From Butyrivibrio sp. INlla21 (GTDB taxonomy: Bacteria; Bacillota; Clostridia; Lachnospirales; Lachnospiraceae), in contig NZ_FPCC01000003.1 of NCBI RefSeq assembly GCF_900116875.1, forward strand, positions 1 to 64,000: a stretch of 64,000 nucleotides of DNA, in the 5' to 3' direction. Position 1 is the first letter of the stretch. Every line of letters begins with the position of its first letter. Positions 32,593-42,342 of this stretch are shown here, piece after piece. Under the pieces are notes generated by a model. It did no database searches. It saw nothing but the letters and a program-made list of their open reading frames with translations, and was not told the origin of the DNA. The position numbers and the translations under genes were made by a program.

Positions 32593-33843
32593 TTAACTCT
32601 TTCCTCCCAGAAGATTCTTGACGATTCTTTGCGCATCGAATACGGCGATATCATCAGGAACGTTCTGACCGTTGGTTATATAGGCAACGGGTGCGCCGGT
32701 ATGCATCCTGATATTGTAAAGATTACCCTTGGCACCTGTTTCATCCATCTTGGTAAAAATAAGCTTATAAGCAACCATCTGTGAATAAGCATCCGCAATC
32801 TCAATAAGGTCGCGATATTTTGTAGTCGCCGAAAGAACAAGGAAATTCTCGCACTCCATGACATCCTCAAGACATCTGATGAAGTTCTCGACATCTTTCT
32901 TAAGCTCTTCATTCTTAAGAGAATGTCCTGCGGTATCGACCATGATATAGTCATAGTCCTTGAAATCCTCAGCTGCCTGCTTCATTTCGTCAACGGAATA
33001 TATGACTCTGAAAGGTATCTCAAGAATTGATGCATAAGTACGAAGCTGCTCGGCTGCGGCAATTCTGTATGTATCAACAGTTAAAAGAGCTACCTTCTTC
33101 TTTTTGGTTACAGAAAGCTCGGAAGCAAGCTTGGCGATCGTAGTTGTCTTACCGACACCCGTAGGTCCAATAAATATCTCAGCTCTCGGACCTTCTTTTT
33201 CCGTGTCGATAGGCTCTGACTTACCAAACTTAAGAACCATCTTCTGATATACGTTTGCAAGCGCAAAATCAAAAGGAAGTCCCGGCTTACTAACCTTCTC
33301 AACCTCATCCGTGAGCTGATTTACATAGATCTCATCTACCTCATTCTCTATAAGAGTATTATATAACAATTTGATAAAAGAGAGGGTCTCTTCGGATATA
33401 TCGTTACCGGCTGCATTAATCTGAGACTTCTGCTTGGTATCCTTTTCTTTTACCTCTTTCTTATCTTCCGAAGGTTCATCTTTTTCGTTTTTAAGAATAT
33501 TTTTTTCAAGAAGAGAGCTTAAGTTATCAAGCTTCTCCTCGATCGCACTGTTGTCTTCCTTGACTTCGCGCACCTTGGTTGCGGTAGCGGTCGCAGCTAC
33601 AACCGTATCTCTCTGAGCGCTGTCATGTGACGAACTCTTTTGCGGAGAATATGTCCTCATAGGTCTCTCCGTCTCCTCCTCGAGTGCAACAGTCACTTCG
33701 ATCTTTTGAGTCTGGAAAAGAGACAAGATACCTTTCTTTTTAAGGGGTCTTACATTCATCACAACGATGTTTGGTCCGAGCTCCTTTTTTGCCTCCTCAA
33801 CAGCCTCACTTTCAGTTTTTCCAACATACTTTTTGATAATCAT
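32593..33843 (-). CDS. flhF: Signal-recognition-type GTPase FlhF
   Basis: FlhF (416 residues) sets the site and number of flagella. The N-terminal B domain (MIIKKYVGKTESEAVEEAKK) leads to a charged linker (about 65-150) and the NG domain with P-loop GPTGVGKTTTIAKLASEL, DTYRIAAAEQL, MVDTAGHS and FTKMDETGAKGNL. It lies directly between flhA and flhG, the conserved order. Confidence 0.96.
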   Translation of the reverse strand: MIIKKYVGKTESEAVEEAKKELGPNIVVMNVRPLKKKGILSLFQTQKIEVTVALEEETERPMRTYSPQKSSSHDSAQRDTVVAATATATKVREVKEDNSAIEEKLDNLSSLLEKNILKNEKDEPSEDKKEVKEKDTKQKSQINAAGNDISEETLSFIKLLYNTLIENEVDEIYVNQLTDEVEKVSKPGLPFDFALANVYQKMVLKFGKSEPIDTEKEGPRAEIFIGPTGVGKTTTIAKLASELSVTKKKKVALLTVDTYRIAAAEQLRTYASILEIPFRVIYSVDEMKQAAEDFKDYDYIMVDTAGHSLKNEELKKDVENFIRCLEDVMECENFLVLSATTKYRDLIEIADAYSQMVAYKLIFTKMDETGAKGNLYNIRMHTGAPVAYITNGQNVPDDIAVFDAQRIVKNLLGGKS

Positions 33844-33844
33844 A

Positions 33845-35902
33845 TTATGCCGTTACCATCCCCACAGATTGTAATTCAATGTTAGCTTCTACTTCGTTAT
33901 AAGAAATCACCACAAGATCCTTGTAGTAATCTTCCGTCATTTTCTTAAAATACATTCGCACGATAGGCGATGCCATGATAATGGCCTGTTTTCCGGCATC
34001 CTCAAGCTTCTTGACCTGCTCTCCCACAGATGCAAGTATCGATTTGGTGCGAGCGGGATCCAAAGTCAGATAAGCACCTGTCTCGGTCTGTTTTACGCTG
34101 TTCATGATCTCTTGCTCTATCTTGGGATCCAGTGTCACAACACTTGTAGTTTCTCCAGGCATAAAGAACTTGTTTGATATCGCCCTCTTAAGACTCTGAC
34201 GAACATATTCCGTAAGGATATCTGGATCATGTGTTGAGGGTGCGAAATCAGCAAGCGTCTCAAAAATAGTAACAAGATCTCTGATAGATATGCCTTCTTT
34301 CAGTAGATTTTGAAGTACCTTCTCAATCTCACCAAGGCTCATAAGCTTAGGAACAAGCTCTTCAACAAGAGCAGCATTGCTCTCTTTGAGATTATCGATA
34401 AGATTCTGAACATCCTGCCTGGTCATAAGCTCGGAAATATGTTCTCTGATAATCTCAGTTAAGTGCGTAGCGATAATAGACGGCGGATCGACTACAGTAT
34501 AGCCAAGACTCTCCGCTCTTTCTCTCTGGCCCTCTGTTATCCAAATCGCAGGAAGATGGAAAGAAGGCTCAAATGTAGGAATACCGGTGATCTCATCTTC
34601 AACGTGACCCGGATTCATAGCCATGTAATGGTCGAAAAGAATCTCTCCGTCACTCACCTGTATACCTTTAATTTTAATGATATATTGATTAGGATTCAAC
34701 TGAATATTATCACGAAGTCGAATAATCGGAACCACAGTACCTAGTTCAAGCGCTACCTGACGCCTGATCATAACAACTCGGTCAAGAAGGTCTCCGCCCT
34801 GATTGACATCGGCAAGAGGAATGATACCGTAACCAAACTCAAGCTCGATAGGATCAACCTGCAACAGGCTCGTGACATTCTCGGGTTGTCTGATCTCCTC
34901 AGCCTGCTGTTCTTCAGGTGTCGCAACTTCTCCTTCCGTAGCGACTTCTTCAATTGTCTGGCTTGCAACTCTTCCCATAAAGATAAATCCGGCACCGAAA
35001 GTAACATAAAGAAGTGTCGGAAGAGGTGACAAAATACCAAGTCCCGCAACTACGCCGCCTACAAGGTACAAAGTCTTAGGCATTCCAAACAGCTGCCCGA
35101 TAAGTACATGACCAAAGTCAGCCTCTTTAGAGCCCTTGGTTACCAGAATACCTGTAGACATAGAAATCATGAGTGAAGGAATAGAACTTACAAGACCGTC
35201 ACCCATGGTAAGAATCGAATAAGTATTTATAGCGGTGTTGACATCCATTCCCATACGGACAACACCCATGGCGATACCGCCGAGAAGGTTGACCGCGGTG
35301 ATGATAAGACCGGCGGTAGCATCTCCCTTAACGTACTTGGTAGCACCGTCCATAGCTCCGAAGAAGCTTGCCTCGTCCTGGATCTTCTGTCTTCTTTGTT
35401 TAGCTTCTTCATCCGATATCGCGCCGGTATTTAGGTCGGCGTCGATAGCCATCTGTTTACCGGGCATAGCATCCAATGTGAAACGAGCAGATACTTCAGC
35501 TACACGCTCGGAACCTTTGTTGATGACCATAAGCTGAACGATAATAAGGATTATGTAGATGATCGCACCTACAATAAGGTCGCCTCCACCAACGAAGGAA
35601 CCGAATACTTCAATAACCTGTCCCGCGCTTCCCTGCGTAAGAATAAGTCTTGTAGACGATACGTTAAGTGCGATCCTGAATATGGTCGTGAAAAGAAGTA
35701 TCGTAGGGAAGAATGACATATCGAGTACGTCCTGAGCGAACATAGCCGTAAACATGATCACAAAGGAAATCGACATATCAAACGCAAGCAAAATATCCAA
35801 AAACCAATCGGGAAGAGGAATGATAAGCATTACTACAGCCGCAACGATATAAAGCGCAAGGCCGTAATCATAAACACGATTCATTATTTTCTTTGTATCC
35901 AT
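33845..35902 (-). CDS. flhA: Flagellar export gate protein FlhA
   Basis: The 685-residue FlhA has about eight N-terminal transmembrane helices and a large cytosolic domain that docks chaperone-substrate complexes. The conserved stretch RIALNVSSTRLILTQG and the FHIPEP loop region (ARFTLDAMPGKQMAIDADLN) are present. The C-terminal domain begins near residue 355. The gene ends one base before flhF starts. Confidence 0.97.
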   Translation of the reverse strand: MDTKKIMNRVYDYGLALYIVAAVVMLIIPLPDWFLDILLAFDMSISFVIMFTAMFAQDVLDMSFFPTILLFTTIFRIALNVSSTRLILTQGSAGQVIEVFGSFVGGGDLIVGAIIYIILIIVQLMVINKGSERVAEVSARFTLDAMPGKQMAIDADLNTGAISDEEAKQRRQKIQDEASFFGAMDGATKYVKGDATAGLIITAVNLLGGIAMGVVRMGMDVNTAINTYSILTMGDGLVSSIPSLMISMSTGILVTKGSKEADFGHVLIGQLFGMPKTLYLVGGVVAGLGILSPLPTLLYVTFGAGFIFMGRVASQTIEEVATEGEVATPEEQQAEEIRQPENVTSLLQVDPIELEFGYGIIPLADVNQGGDLLDRVVMIRRQVALELGTVVPIIRLRDNIQLNPNQYIIKIKGIQVSDGEILFDHYMAMNPGHVEDEITGIPTFEPSFHLPAIWITEGQRERAESLGYTVVDPPSIIATHLTEIIREHISELMTRQDVQNLIDNLKESNAALVEELVPKLMSLGEIEKVLQNLLKEGISIRDLVTIFETLADFAPSTHDPDILTEYVRQSLKRAISNKFFMPGETTSVVTLDPKIEQEIMNSVKQTETGAYLTLDPARTKSILASVGEQVKKLEDAGKQAIIMASPIVRMYFKKMTEDYYKDLVVISYNEVEANIELQSVGMVTA

Positions 35903-35951
35903 GCCATTTCCTCCTTTCCCTGTCAGTATTAAAAACTAAACAAAAACAATA

Positions 35952-37079
35952 TCAGATCTTGCCCTTCAAGTGATATACATAAGCAAGAACCTCGGCAACC
36001 GCCTTATACAGCTCCGGCGGAACCATCTCTCCGACTTCCACATTTGCATATAGCATACGCGCAAGCGGCTTATTTTCAACAATCTCAACGTCATTGTCCT
36101 TAGCAAGCTCTTTTATCTTCTGAGCAACATAATCCGCACCCTTTGCGACAACAATAGGAGCATCGGCTTCTTCCGCATCGTATTTGATCGCAACGGCGTA
36201 ATGCGTCGGGTTCGTGATGACAACATCGGCCTGCGGAATCGACTGCATCATACGCCTTCTGGATGCTTCCATCATCCTTCTCTTCTGCGCAGACTTAACC
36301 TCGGGACTTCCTTCCGAATTCTTGAACTCGTCCTTTACTTCCTGTTTGGTCATCATCATGTCTTTCCTGAACTTACGCTTCTGATAGATCAGATCCGCAA
36401 AAGCTATGACCATATATGCGACAGCAATCCTCGTGCCCAGGTCAAATATAAGATTACCCATCAGTCCGATCGCGCTCTTTAAAGGAATGTCATACAAAAG
36501 AAACAGCGATTCCGTCCTTGCTTTAAAAAACGTATAAATGACAATAGCCATAAGCGCAAGCTTAAGTAATGACTTTGCCAGCTCGAAAAGCTTTCTTGCG
36601 GAAAAGATCTTCTTAAGTCCCGAAACGGGATTAAGCTTGGAAAGCTTAGGCTGTAACGGTTTTGAAGTCGGCTTATATCCAACCTGAACGTAATCGCAGA
36701 TAAATGCGACCAAAAATCCTACGCCAAAGAACGGCGCACAAAGAATAAGCAGCTGCAACATTGCATTCTTAACGATTGCACTAAGTGTCGCAACCGGAAG
36801 GTATCCGTCATATGTCCTTGCAACATTGGGAATATCGTTGTATACCCTTTCGAACATCTTGTGGAAATTGGCACCCATTGTCGCATAAAAGAGCCTTAAA
36901 ATAATAAAAAGTGCAAGCAAACTAAAGGCAGTCGCAACTTCCTGGCTCTTTGCAACCTGACCTTCTTTTCTTGCATCATCAAGCTTTTTGGCAGTAGGCT
37001 CCTCGGTCTTTTCGGCACCGTTGGCGTCCTCTGCAAAAAACTGCAGATCATATGCAATTAACAGCGGTTCGTACAACAA
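35952..37079 (-). CDS. flhB: Flagellar export switch protein FlhB
   Basis: FlhB (375 residues from the proposed start) has four transmembrane helices and the cytosolic autocleavage motif NPTH (VVITNPTHYAVAIKYD) that switches export specificity from rod/hook to filament. The N-terminus reads YDLQFFAEDANGAEKTEEPT, then RKEGQVAKSQEV, as usual. No ATG is near. Two adjacent TTG codons (37079, 37076) lie 4-8 bases after the fliR stop with GGATGA upstream; another TTG at 37109, inside fliR, is possible. The start is therefore uncertain by about ten codons. Confidence 0.93.
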   Translation of the reverse strand: MLYEPLLIAYDLQFFAEDANGAEKTEEPTAKKLDDARKEGQVAKSQEVATAFSLLALFIILRLFYATMGANFHKMFERVYNDIPNVARTYDGYLPVATLSAIVKNAMLQLLILCAPFFGVGFLVAFICDYVQVGYKPTSKPLQPKLSKLNPVSGLKKIFSARKLFELAKSLLKLALMAIVIYTFFKARTESLFLLYDIPLKSAIGLMGNLIFDLGTRIAVAYMVIAFADLIYQKRKFRKDMMMTKQEVKDEFKNSEGSPEVKSAQKRRMMEASRRRMMQSIPQADVVITNPTHYAVAIKYDAEEADAPIVVAKGADYVAQKIKELAKDNDVEIVENKPLARMLYANVEVGEMVPPELYKAVAEVLAYVYHLKGKI

Positions 37080-37083
37080 ATTA

Positions 37084-37869
37084 TCATCCGCTTTGCATAC
37101 TGTAAACAAAGTTATGCATCAGCTCCTTCATGTTTATAAAAATGAAATTGGAAGCATCGCCAAGCATCGAAACCGTTATGAACATAACCATAAGTCCGAT
37201 GACAATCTTGATCTGAATACCTACAGAGAACATGTTCATCTGAGGTGAAACCTTAGCAAGAACTCCCAAGATTACATTGGTTATAAACGTAATAATAAAT
37301 ATTGGGAGAGCTATTCTAAATCCGATAACAATGTAGTCCCTAAGGAACAATACAACCGAATCAAGCATTCTGTCAGCGTGAATAACCGCACCGTTTATCG
37401 GGATCAGTGTAAAAGTATCAACAAGTGCGCTTAAGATAAACCTGTACATCCCGGATAACAAAAGAGCTACCGTAAGCACCTGTGAATACAAGGAGCCCGT
37501 TATGGTCACCTGCTGATTGGTCGCGGGATCAAAAAGATTGACCATTGAAAGACCTATCTGCATATCAACAATCTGACCGGCGAAATTAACTATCATCTCG
37601 CATAACTGAACGGCGTAACCGACAAGGAAGCCTGTAATAACCTCTTTTAACACAATAACCGTGTATCCGATGATCGTGTTGTAATTAGGCGGATAAAAAG
37701 GCACCGCTCCGTAAACAAGCACGGAAAGCATGATCCCGAAACCAACCTTTACAAGATTCGGTGTCTGCCTTCCTCCAAAAAACGGACAAACAAATATAAA
37801 ACTTGTAATCCTTGCAAGTATCAAAAGAAATACTTCAAGGTCGCCGTAGCTAAAAGAATAATCGATCAT
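37084..37869 (-). CDS. fliR: Flagellar export apparatus protein FliR
   Basis: FliR (261 residues, about six hydrophobic segments) is one of the core gate proteins. The pattern FLLILARITSFIFVCPFFGG near the start and KEVITGFLVGYAVQLCEMIV followed by FAGQIVDMQIGLSM are conserved. It follows fliQ and precedes flhB, the standard order. Confidence 0.95.
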   Translation of the reverse strand: MIDYSFSYGDLEVFLLILARITSFIFVCPFFGGRQTPNLVKVGFGIMLSVLVYGAVPFYPPNYNTIIGYTVIVLKEVITGFLVGYAVQLCEMIVNFAGQIVDMQIGLSMVNLFDPATNQQVTITGSLYSQVLTVALLLSGMYRFILSALVDTFTLIPINGAVIHADRMLDSVVLFLRDYIVIGFRIALPIFIITFITNVILGVLAKVSPQMNMFSVGIQIKIVIGLMVMFITVSMLGDASNFIFINMKELMHNFVYSMQSG

Positions 37870-37885
37870 CTGTTTATCCCACTAT

Positions 37886-38158
37886 CTAGCGAACATACTG
37901 CGAAAAATCGGACCAAAGCTGCGTAATATATCCCGAAAGCTCTGTGAGCATCCAGTTACCAATAAGCATGATCATTACAAACACGCCGATTACCTTAGGC
38001 ACAAAGGTAAGTGTCTGCTCCTGAATAGAAGTAACGGTCTGGAATATAGAAATTACAAGACCGATTATCATCGAAGTCAAAAGTACCGGAAGAGACATCT
38101 TGATAACAAGAAAAAGCGCTCCGTTAACGATTGTATTGATATCGGACATTGTGATCAT
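37886..38158 (-). CDS. fliQ: Flagellar export apparatus protein FliQ
   Basis: The 90-residue protein with two transmembrane helices shows VISIFQTVTSIQEQTLTFVP and VPKVIGVFVMIMLIGNWML, the FliQ signature. AAGGAGGAG before the first ATG sets the start (a second ATG lies three codons on). It lies between fliP and fliR. Confidence 0.96.
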   Translation of the reverse strand: MITMSDINTIVNGALFLVIKMSLPVLLTSMIIGLVISIFQTVTSIQEQTLTFVPKVIGVFVMIMLIGNWMLTELSGYITQLWSDFSQYVR

Positions 38159-38188
38159 ATATATCTCCTCCTTTCCAAACTAAAGTAA

Positions 38189-39133
38189 CTAATAAAACGA
38201 CTTAACAAGGTTACCGATAATAAGGCTCCAACCGTCCGCAAGAACAAAAAGAAGGATCTTAAACGGCATCGAGATCGTGGTAGGCGGTAGCATCATCATA
38301 CCCATACTCATAAGCACCGAAGCCACGACCATATCGATAACAATAAATGGTACATATATCAGGAAGCCTATAATAAAGGCTGTTCTGAGCTCACTTACAA
38401 TAAAACTCGGAATAAGAACGACGTTCGGAATGCTCTCAAGCTCTCCGTCCCACTCTATATGGTCAATTTCCATAAAGAGCCTAACGTCCTTAGTCTGCGT
38501 CTGTCCGTACATAAACTGTCTAAACGGTCCCATTGCTGTATCGATAAACTCTTTTTGATCCATCTGTCCGTTCTCAAAAGGTATGACAGCATCATTATAA
38601 ACTTCGGTAAGAGTCGGTTGCATGATGAAAAGAGTCATGAAAAGAGCTATACCTATCATCACGATATTGGGCGGTGATGTCTGGGTACCTATGGCGGTTC
38701 TCGTAAAATGAAGCGCAATGACGATTCTTGTAAAAGAAGTCATCATTACAAGAAGTGTCGGCGCAAGCGAAATCAGCGTCAGAGTAATAAGTATCCTCAA
38801 GGCGCCGTTCAGAGAGCCGTTTCCGTTGTCGTAAGTTACCGTAACGGTATTGGCAATATTAAGTTTCTTAAGATCGTCGGGATCTTCCGAACTTCCAGGG
38901 TCCGTAATATTGGTCCTCTCATCTTGCGAACCCGTAAGATTAGAGTCTCTGTCTCTGGTTGGATCTGTGGGTGTTGTGCTGTCCACAACATTTTCCGTTG
39001 CATGAGCGGTGGAAGGAATCGCAAATCCAAGAAAACAAGACAAAAGCGCTGTCAGAGTGACACAAAGAAGGCACTTCTTAATTTGTGCCAAAATATATTT
39101 ATTCTTTTTAATGTCTCCCCACTTCATTTTCAT
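38189..39133 (-). CDS. fliP: Flagellar export apparatus protein FliP
   Basis: FliP (314 residues) is made with a signal peptide (positively charged start, hydrophobic CLLCVTLTALLSCFLGFA, cleavage probably after AHA near residue 46). A polar stretch of about 60 residues rich in Asp, Thr and Asn (TTPTDPTRDRDSNLTGSQDE) then precedes the conserved core, longer than in enteric FliP. The core motif MMTSFTRIVIALHFTRTAIG and the C-terminal FIVIDMVVASVLMSMGMMML are clear. Confidence 0.96.
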   Translation of the reverse strand: MKMKWGDIKKNKYILAQIKKCLLCVTLTALLSCFLGFAIPSTAHATENVVDSTTPTDPTRDRDSNLTGSQDERTNITDPGSSEDPDDLKKLNIANTVTVTYDNGNGSLNGALRILITLTLISLAPTLLVMMTSFTRIVIALHFTRTAIGTQTSPPNIVMIGIALFMTLFIMQPTLTEVYNDAVIPFENGQMDQKEFIDTAMGPFRQFMYGQTQTKDVRLFMEIDHIEWDGELESIPNVVLIPSFIVSELRTAFIIGFLIYVPFIVIDMVVASVLMSMGMMMLPPTTISMPFKILLFVLADGWSLIIGNLVKSFY

Positions 39134-39134
39134 A

Positions 39135-39473
39135 TTACTTCTTAATCTCGCCTTTTATTTTTTCAAGAATTTCTTTAAAACTCATATTGTTTTCCGGTTC
39201 CTCTTTTATCAAAAGAGAATCCTTGGAAACCTCGCACAAAGCGGTAATCTCGTCTTTACCGACTCCGATGGCCATATATTTGTCGCCTATTCTGACGATC
39301 TGAACATATTTGGTCGCAGATATTCTTGAAGTCTCTATTACTTCAATATTGCAGCCAATACTCTTGGTCTTCTGATACCCTGCCATCCACTTAGTGACAT
39401 AATAGGTAAGTGCCAAGATTCCGACAAATATAATGAGTATCACTATAAATTGTAAGTATGAATCACCGGACAT
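39135..39473 (-). CDS. fliO: Flagellar biosynthesis protein FliO
   Basis: The 112-residue protein has one N-terminal transmembrane helix (residues 7-29, LQFIVILIIFVGILALTYYV) and a small cytosolic domain (IEVIETSRISATKYVQIVRI). FliO helps assemble the FliP ring. It is assigned on layout and on its position directly before fliP. Confidence 0.88.
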   Translation of the reverse strand: MSGDSYLQFIVILIIFVGILALTYYVTKWMAGYQKTKSIGCNIEVIETSRISATKYVQIVRIGDKYMAIGVGKDEITALCEVSKDSLLIKEEPENNMSFKEILEKIKGEIKK

Positions 39474-39504
39474 ACCGCTTTCTCCGAATTGTATATTAAC
39501 TAAA

Positions 39505-40740
39505 TTACTGAACTATCTCTGTAACCCTGACACCAAAGCTTTCTTCGATAACTACTACCTCGCCTTTGGCAACAAACTTACCGTTTACAAGAACATCCAC
39601 GGGTTCACCGGCCACTTTATCAAGCTCAATGATGGTACCCGGAGCAAAATCAAGGATATCGGAAATTGGCTTTGCCGTTCTTCCGAGTTCAACCGTAACT
39701 TCGAGAGGTACATCCTTGATGATACCGATATTCTCGCCGCCCGCCATGATGGTTGTACCGCCTGCAAACGTCTGGAACTGAGCAGGCTGTATATTCATAT
39801 TCATCATCTGAGGTGCCATCTGCATCTGCGGCATTGCCATCTGCATCTGAGGCATTCCCATCTGAGGCATAGGCTGAGCGCCCATAGCCGAAGCATCTGG
39901 AGCAGGCATAGGTGTAGGCGCCGGAGCGGGTGCAGGTGCCGGTGCAGGTGCGGGAGCTGCTTCAGCTTCAGCGTTCTGCTCACCGGAAGTCTTATTCTCT
40001 GCAGTGATAACGGTGTCTTTTAACTCTTTTGCAAATTCCACGGGATATAACTGCATAAGAGTGGAATCAACGAGTTCACCGACTTGCATCTTAAAGGAAA
40101 TTTTTACAAAAGTACCTGTAAGAAAATCAGCGATATCCGAAGGATCGTCATTGATCATATCAAGTACTGTCGCAGACGGAGGGCTGATATCAACCTTTGA
40201 ATTGATCATGGTTGAAAGTGATGTGGCAGCAGCACCCATCATCTGGTTCATTGCTTCAGAGATAGCTGAAAGCTGCAATTCTCCGATCTCACCTTCAATA
40301 TTGGTACCGTCTCCTCCCATCATCAGGTCTGTGATGACCATAACATCACGCTCTTTAAGAATGAGGATGTTGGTTCCGTCAAGTCCCTGTGTATATTTGA
40401 TCTGAATGAATACACAAGGCCTCTCATAATTGTTTATTACATTCTCCCAATTGGCCAGTTCAACCTGAGGGGTTGTAATATTAACCTTCTGATTTACGAG
40501 AGAGTAAAGTGTTGTTGCAGACGAACCCATGCTTATGTTGGCAACTTCACCAATCGCATCCTTCTCTGAATCGGTAAGAAGCGATTCGTCTATATCTCCA
40601 CCTCCTACCGTAGCTGCAGGAGCTGCAGGTTCAGGTGCTGCGCCATCGGCGGCATCTGTAGCGGGAGCATCCCCACCGGCTGATGTATCCATACCGGACA
40701 ATAAAGCATTTATTTCATCTTGAGATAACATTCCATCCAT
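39505..40740 (-). CDS. fliY: Flagellar motor switch phosphatase FliY (FliN-type C-terminus)
   Basis: FliY (411 residues) combines a CheC-like phosphatase domain (active-site pairs in DAIGEVANISMGSSATTLYS and ISEAMNQMMGAAATSLSTMI) with a C-terminal FliN/SpoA domain (VPLEVTVELGRTAKPISDIL). The N-terminus MLSQDEINALLSG is a CheY-P-binding type of peptide. A low-complexity linker at about 255-330 has repeated Ala-Pro pairs followed by Met-Pro-Gln repeats (MPQMQMAMPQMQMAPQM). It sits in the C-ring and removes phosphate from CheY-P. Confidence 0.95.
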   Translation of the reverse strand: MDGMLSQDEINALLSGMDTSAGGDAPATDAADGAAPEPAAPAATVGGGDIDESLLTDSEKDAIGEVANISMGSSATTLYSLVNQKVNITTPQVELANWENVINNYERPCVFIQIKYTQGLDGTNILILKERDVMVITDLMMGGDGTNIEGEIGELQLSAISEAMNQMMGAAATSLSTMINSKVDISPPSATVLDMINDDPSDIADFLTGTFVKISFKMQVGELVDSTLMQLYPVEFAKELKDTVITAENKTSGEQNAEAEAAPAPAPAPAPAPAPTPMPAPDASAMGAQPMPQMGMPQMQMAMPQMQMAPQMMNMNIQPAQFQTFAGGTTIMAGGENIGIIKDVPLEVTVELGRTAKPISDILDFAPGTIIELDKVAGEPVDVLVNGKFVAKGEVVVIEESFGVRVTEIVQ

Positions 40741-40744
40741 GCTC

Positions 40745-41728
40745 CTACTCTTCCTCCTCTCTTACGACCGACGTGATCCTGACGGCGTATTTATCTTTTG
40801 TCGTACCCGGCAATGCGGTAAATTTATACAGATTACCGACATATACCTGCATATCCGTATTAACTCTGTTATCAAGTCTTATGATGTCTCCGGCCTGAAG
40901 ATGAACAAAATCATTGACCGAGACGTTACACCTTCCGAGAACCGCTTTAACAGGCACATCAACGTGTTTGACCATCGCCTCGATATATTCGTCAAAGCTC
41001 TCATCGGTGTTCTTCTGCATTGTTGAAAACCAGAACTTGGTATTAAGCTTGTCCATTACACTCTCAAGCGTGAAATACGGAAGACATACATTCATAAGTC
41101 CTTCTGTCTCTCCGATCTTGATGTTGAGCGTTACGATCGCAATCATGTCCGTAGGCGATATAACCTGCGCAAACTGCGGATTGGTCTCAATTCTCTCCAT
41201 AACGGGGTTGATCGCTACAACGTTCTGCCATGGCTCAACCATAAGTTGCATGCAGATAGTAACAAGCTTCTCAATAAGCGGCATCTCAATATCGGTGAAC
41301 GGACGGGGCCTATCCAAGGTTCCTCCGCTACCTCCAAGCATTCTGTCGATAAAAGAAAAACCTATATTTGCCTGCAACTCCAAAATAATGTTTCCCTGTA
41401 AAGGAAGAAAACTTATAACTCCCAGGATTACAGGATTGGAAAGGGCATTGCTGAATTCCGAATATGTAACGGTCTCGGAATTGGCTACCGTAACCACAAC
41501 ATTTTTTCGAAGATATAACGGCAATGTGGTGGATAATAATCTTCCGTAATGTTCGTAGATCATCTCAAGCGTTCTGAGGTGTTCCTTAGAGAACTTGGCA
41601 GGTCGTTTAAAGTCGTAATCCTTGACTTTCTTCTCGTCCGCCGCCTGCATTTGATCTACATCAAGTTCACCGCTGTTAAGTGCTGCCAACAGACCATCTA
41701 TTTCATTTTGTGACAGTACTTCACTCAA
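40745..41728 (-). CDS. fliM: Flagellar motor switch protein FliM
   Basis: FliM (327 residues) has the CheY-P-binding peptide EVLSQNEIDGLLAAL at the N-terminus, the middle CheC-like fold without phosphatase residues, and a C-terminal SpoA domain (VDVPVKAVLGRCNVSVNDFV). It transmits CheY-P binding to FliG. It ends 4 bases before fliY begins. Confidence 0.96.
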   Translation of the reverse strand: MSEVLSQNEIDGLLAALNSGELDVDQMQAADEKKVKDYDFKRPAKFSKEHLRTLEMIYEHYGRLLSTTLPLYLRKNVVVTVANSETVTYSEFSNALSNPVILGVISFLPLQGNIILELQANIGFSFIDRMLGGSGGTLDRPRPFTDIEMPLIEKLVTICMQLMVEPWQNVVAINPVMERIETNPQFAQVISPTDMIAIVTLNIKIGETEGLMNVCLPYFTLESVMDKLNTKFWFSTMQKNTDESFDEYIEAMVKHVDVPVKAVLGRCNVSVNDFVHLQAGDIIRLDNRVNTDMQVYVGNLYKFTALPGTTKDKYAVRITSVVREEEE

Positions 41729-41780
41729 ATTGGTTCTCCTTCCTCTGAATTACACTAAACATAAGCAAATCAGATGATAA

Positions 41781-42320
41781 TTAGTTATACAAAATACTGC
41801 TAAAGGTTACATCATATATAAATGCTGAACCGTAAAGTGTCTGAACTCCCTCAAGAATCTCAGCTCTGGCCGCCTCTGTATCAGCCTGAAGTTCTTCCAT
41901 CGTATACTTGGAAAGAACGTTGGTTATCTGAGATTTTACAAGATCTCTTGTTCCCGCAAGTGATTCGCTTGAACCATAGGTTGCGTAATCAGGGCTTGCG
42001 GTATTCATTGAAAATACAACTTCAACAACCATGTAGTGTGACTTGCTGTCAGCACCGGGCTTAAGGTTGATTGTAAGCTTATCCTGGCCTGTAAATCCGA
42101 ATGTCGCGATATTGGATACCTCAACGACTCCCGTGTTATCAGGTGAAAAACCACCGCCTGCTCCGCCGCTGGCTTCAAGCTCAAGAGCTGCAGCAATATC
42201 GGAAACAAGCTTAGCCGTCTGCGAATTGGTTGTCATCACCGAAAGAAGCATGAAGCCTGTCATAGCAATGTTTACAACCAGTAGTGCCAAGATGATTATC
42301 GATAATAGATTCTTTTTCAT
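41781..42320 (-). CDS. fliL: Flagellar basal body-associated protein FliL
   Basis: The 179-residue membrane protein has one N-terminal transmembrane helix (LLSIIILALLVVNIAMTGFM) and an external stomatin-like domain (LTINLKPGADSKSHYMVVEV, then RDLVKSQITNVLSKYTMEEL). FliL stabilises stators around the motor. The match is mainly architectural, and its place between motB and fliM is the usual one. Confidence 0.88.
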   Translation of the reverse strand: MKKNLLSIIILALLVVNIAMTGFMLLSVMTTNSQTAKLVSDIAAALELEASGGAGGGFSPDNTGVVEVSNIATFGFTGQDKLTINLKPGADSKSHYMVVEVVFSMNTASPDYATYGSSESLAGTRDLVKSQITNVLSKYTMEELQADTEAARAEILEGVQTLYGSAFIYDVTFSSILYN

Positions 42321-42342
42321 ATAGGATTGATCCCCCTCTTTG

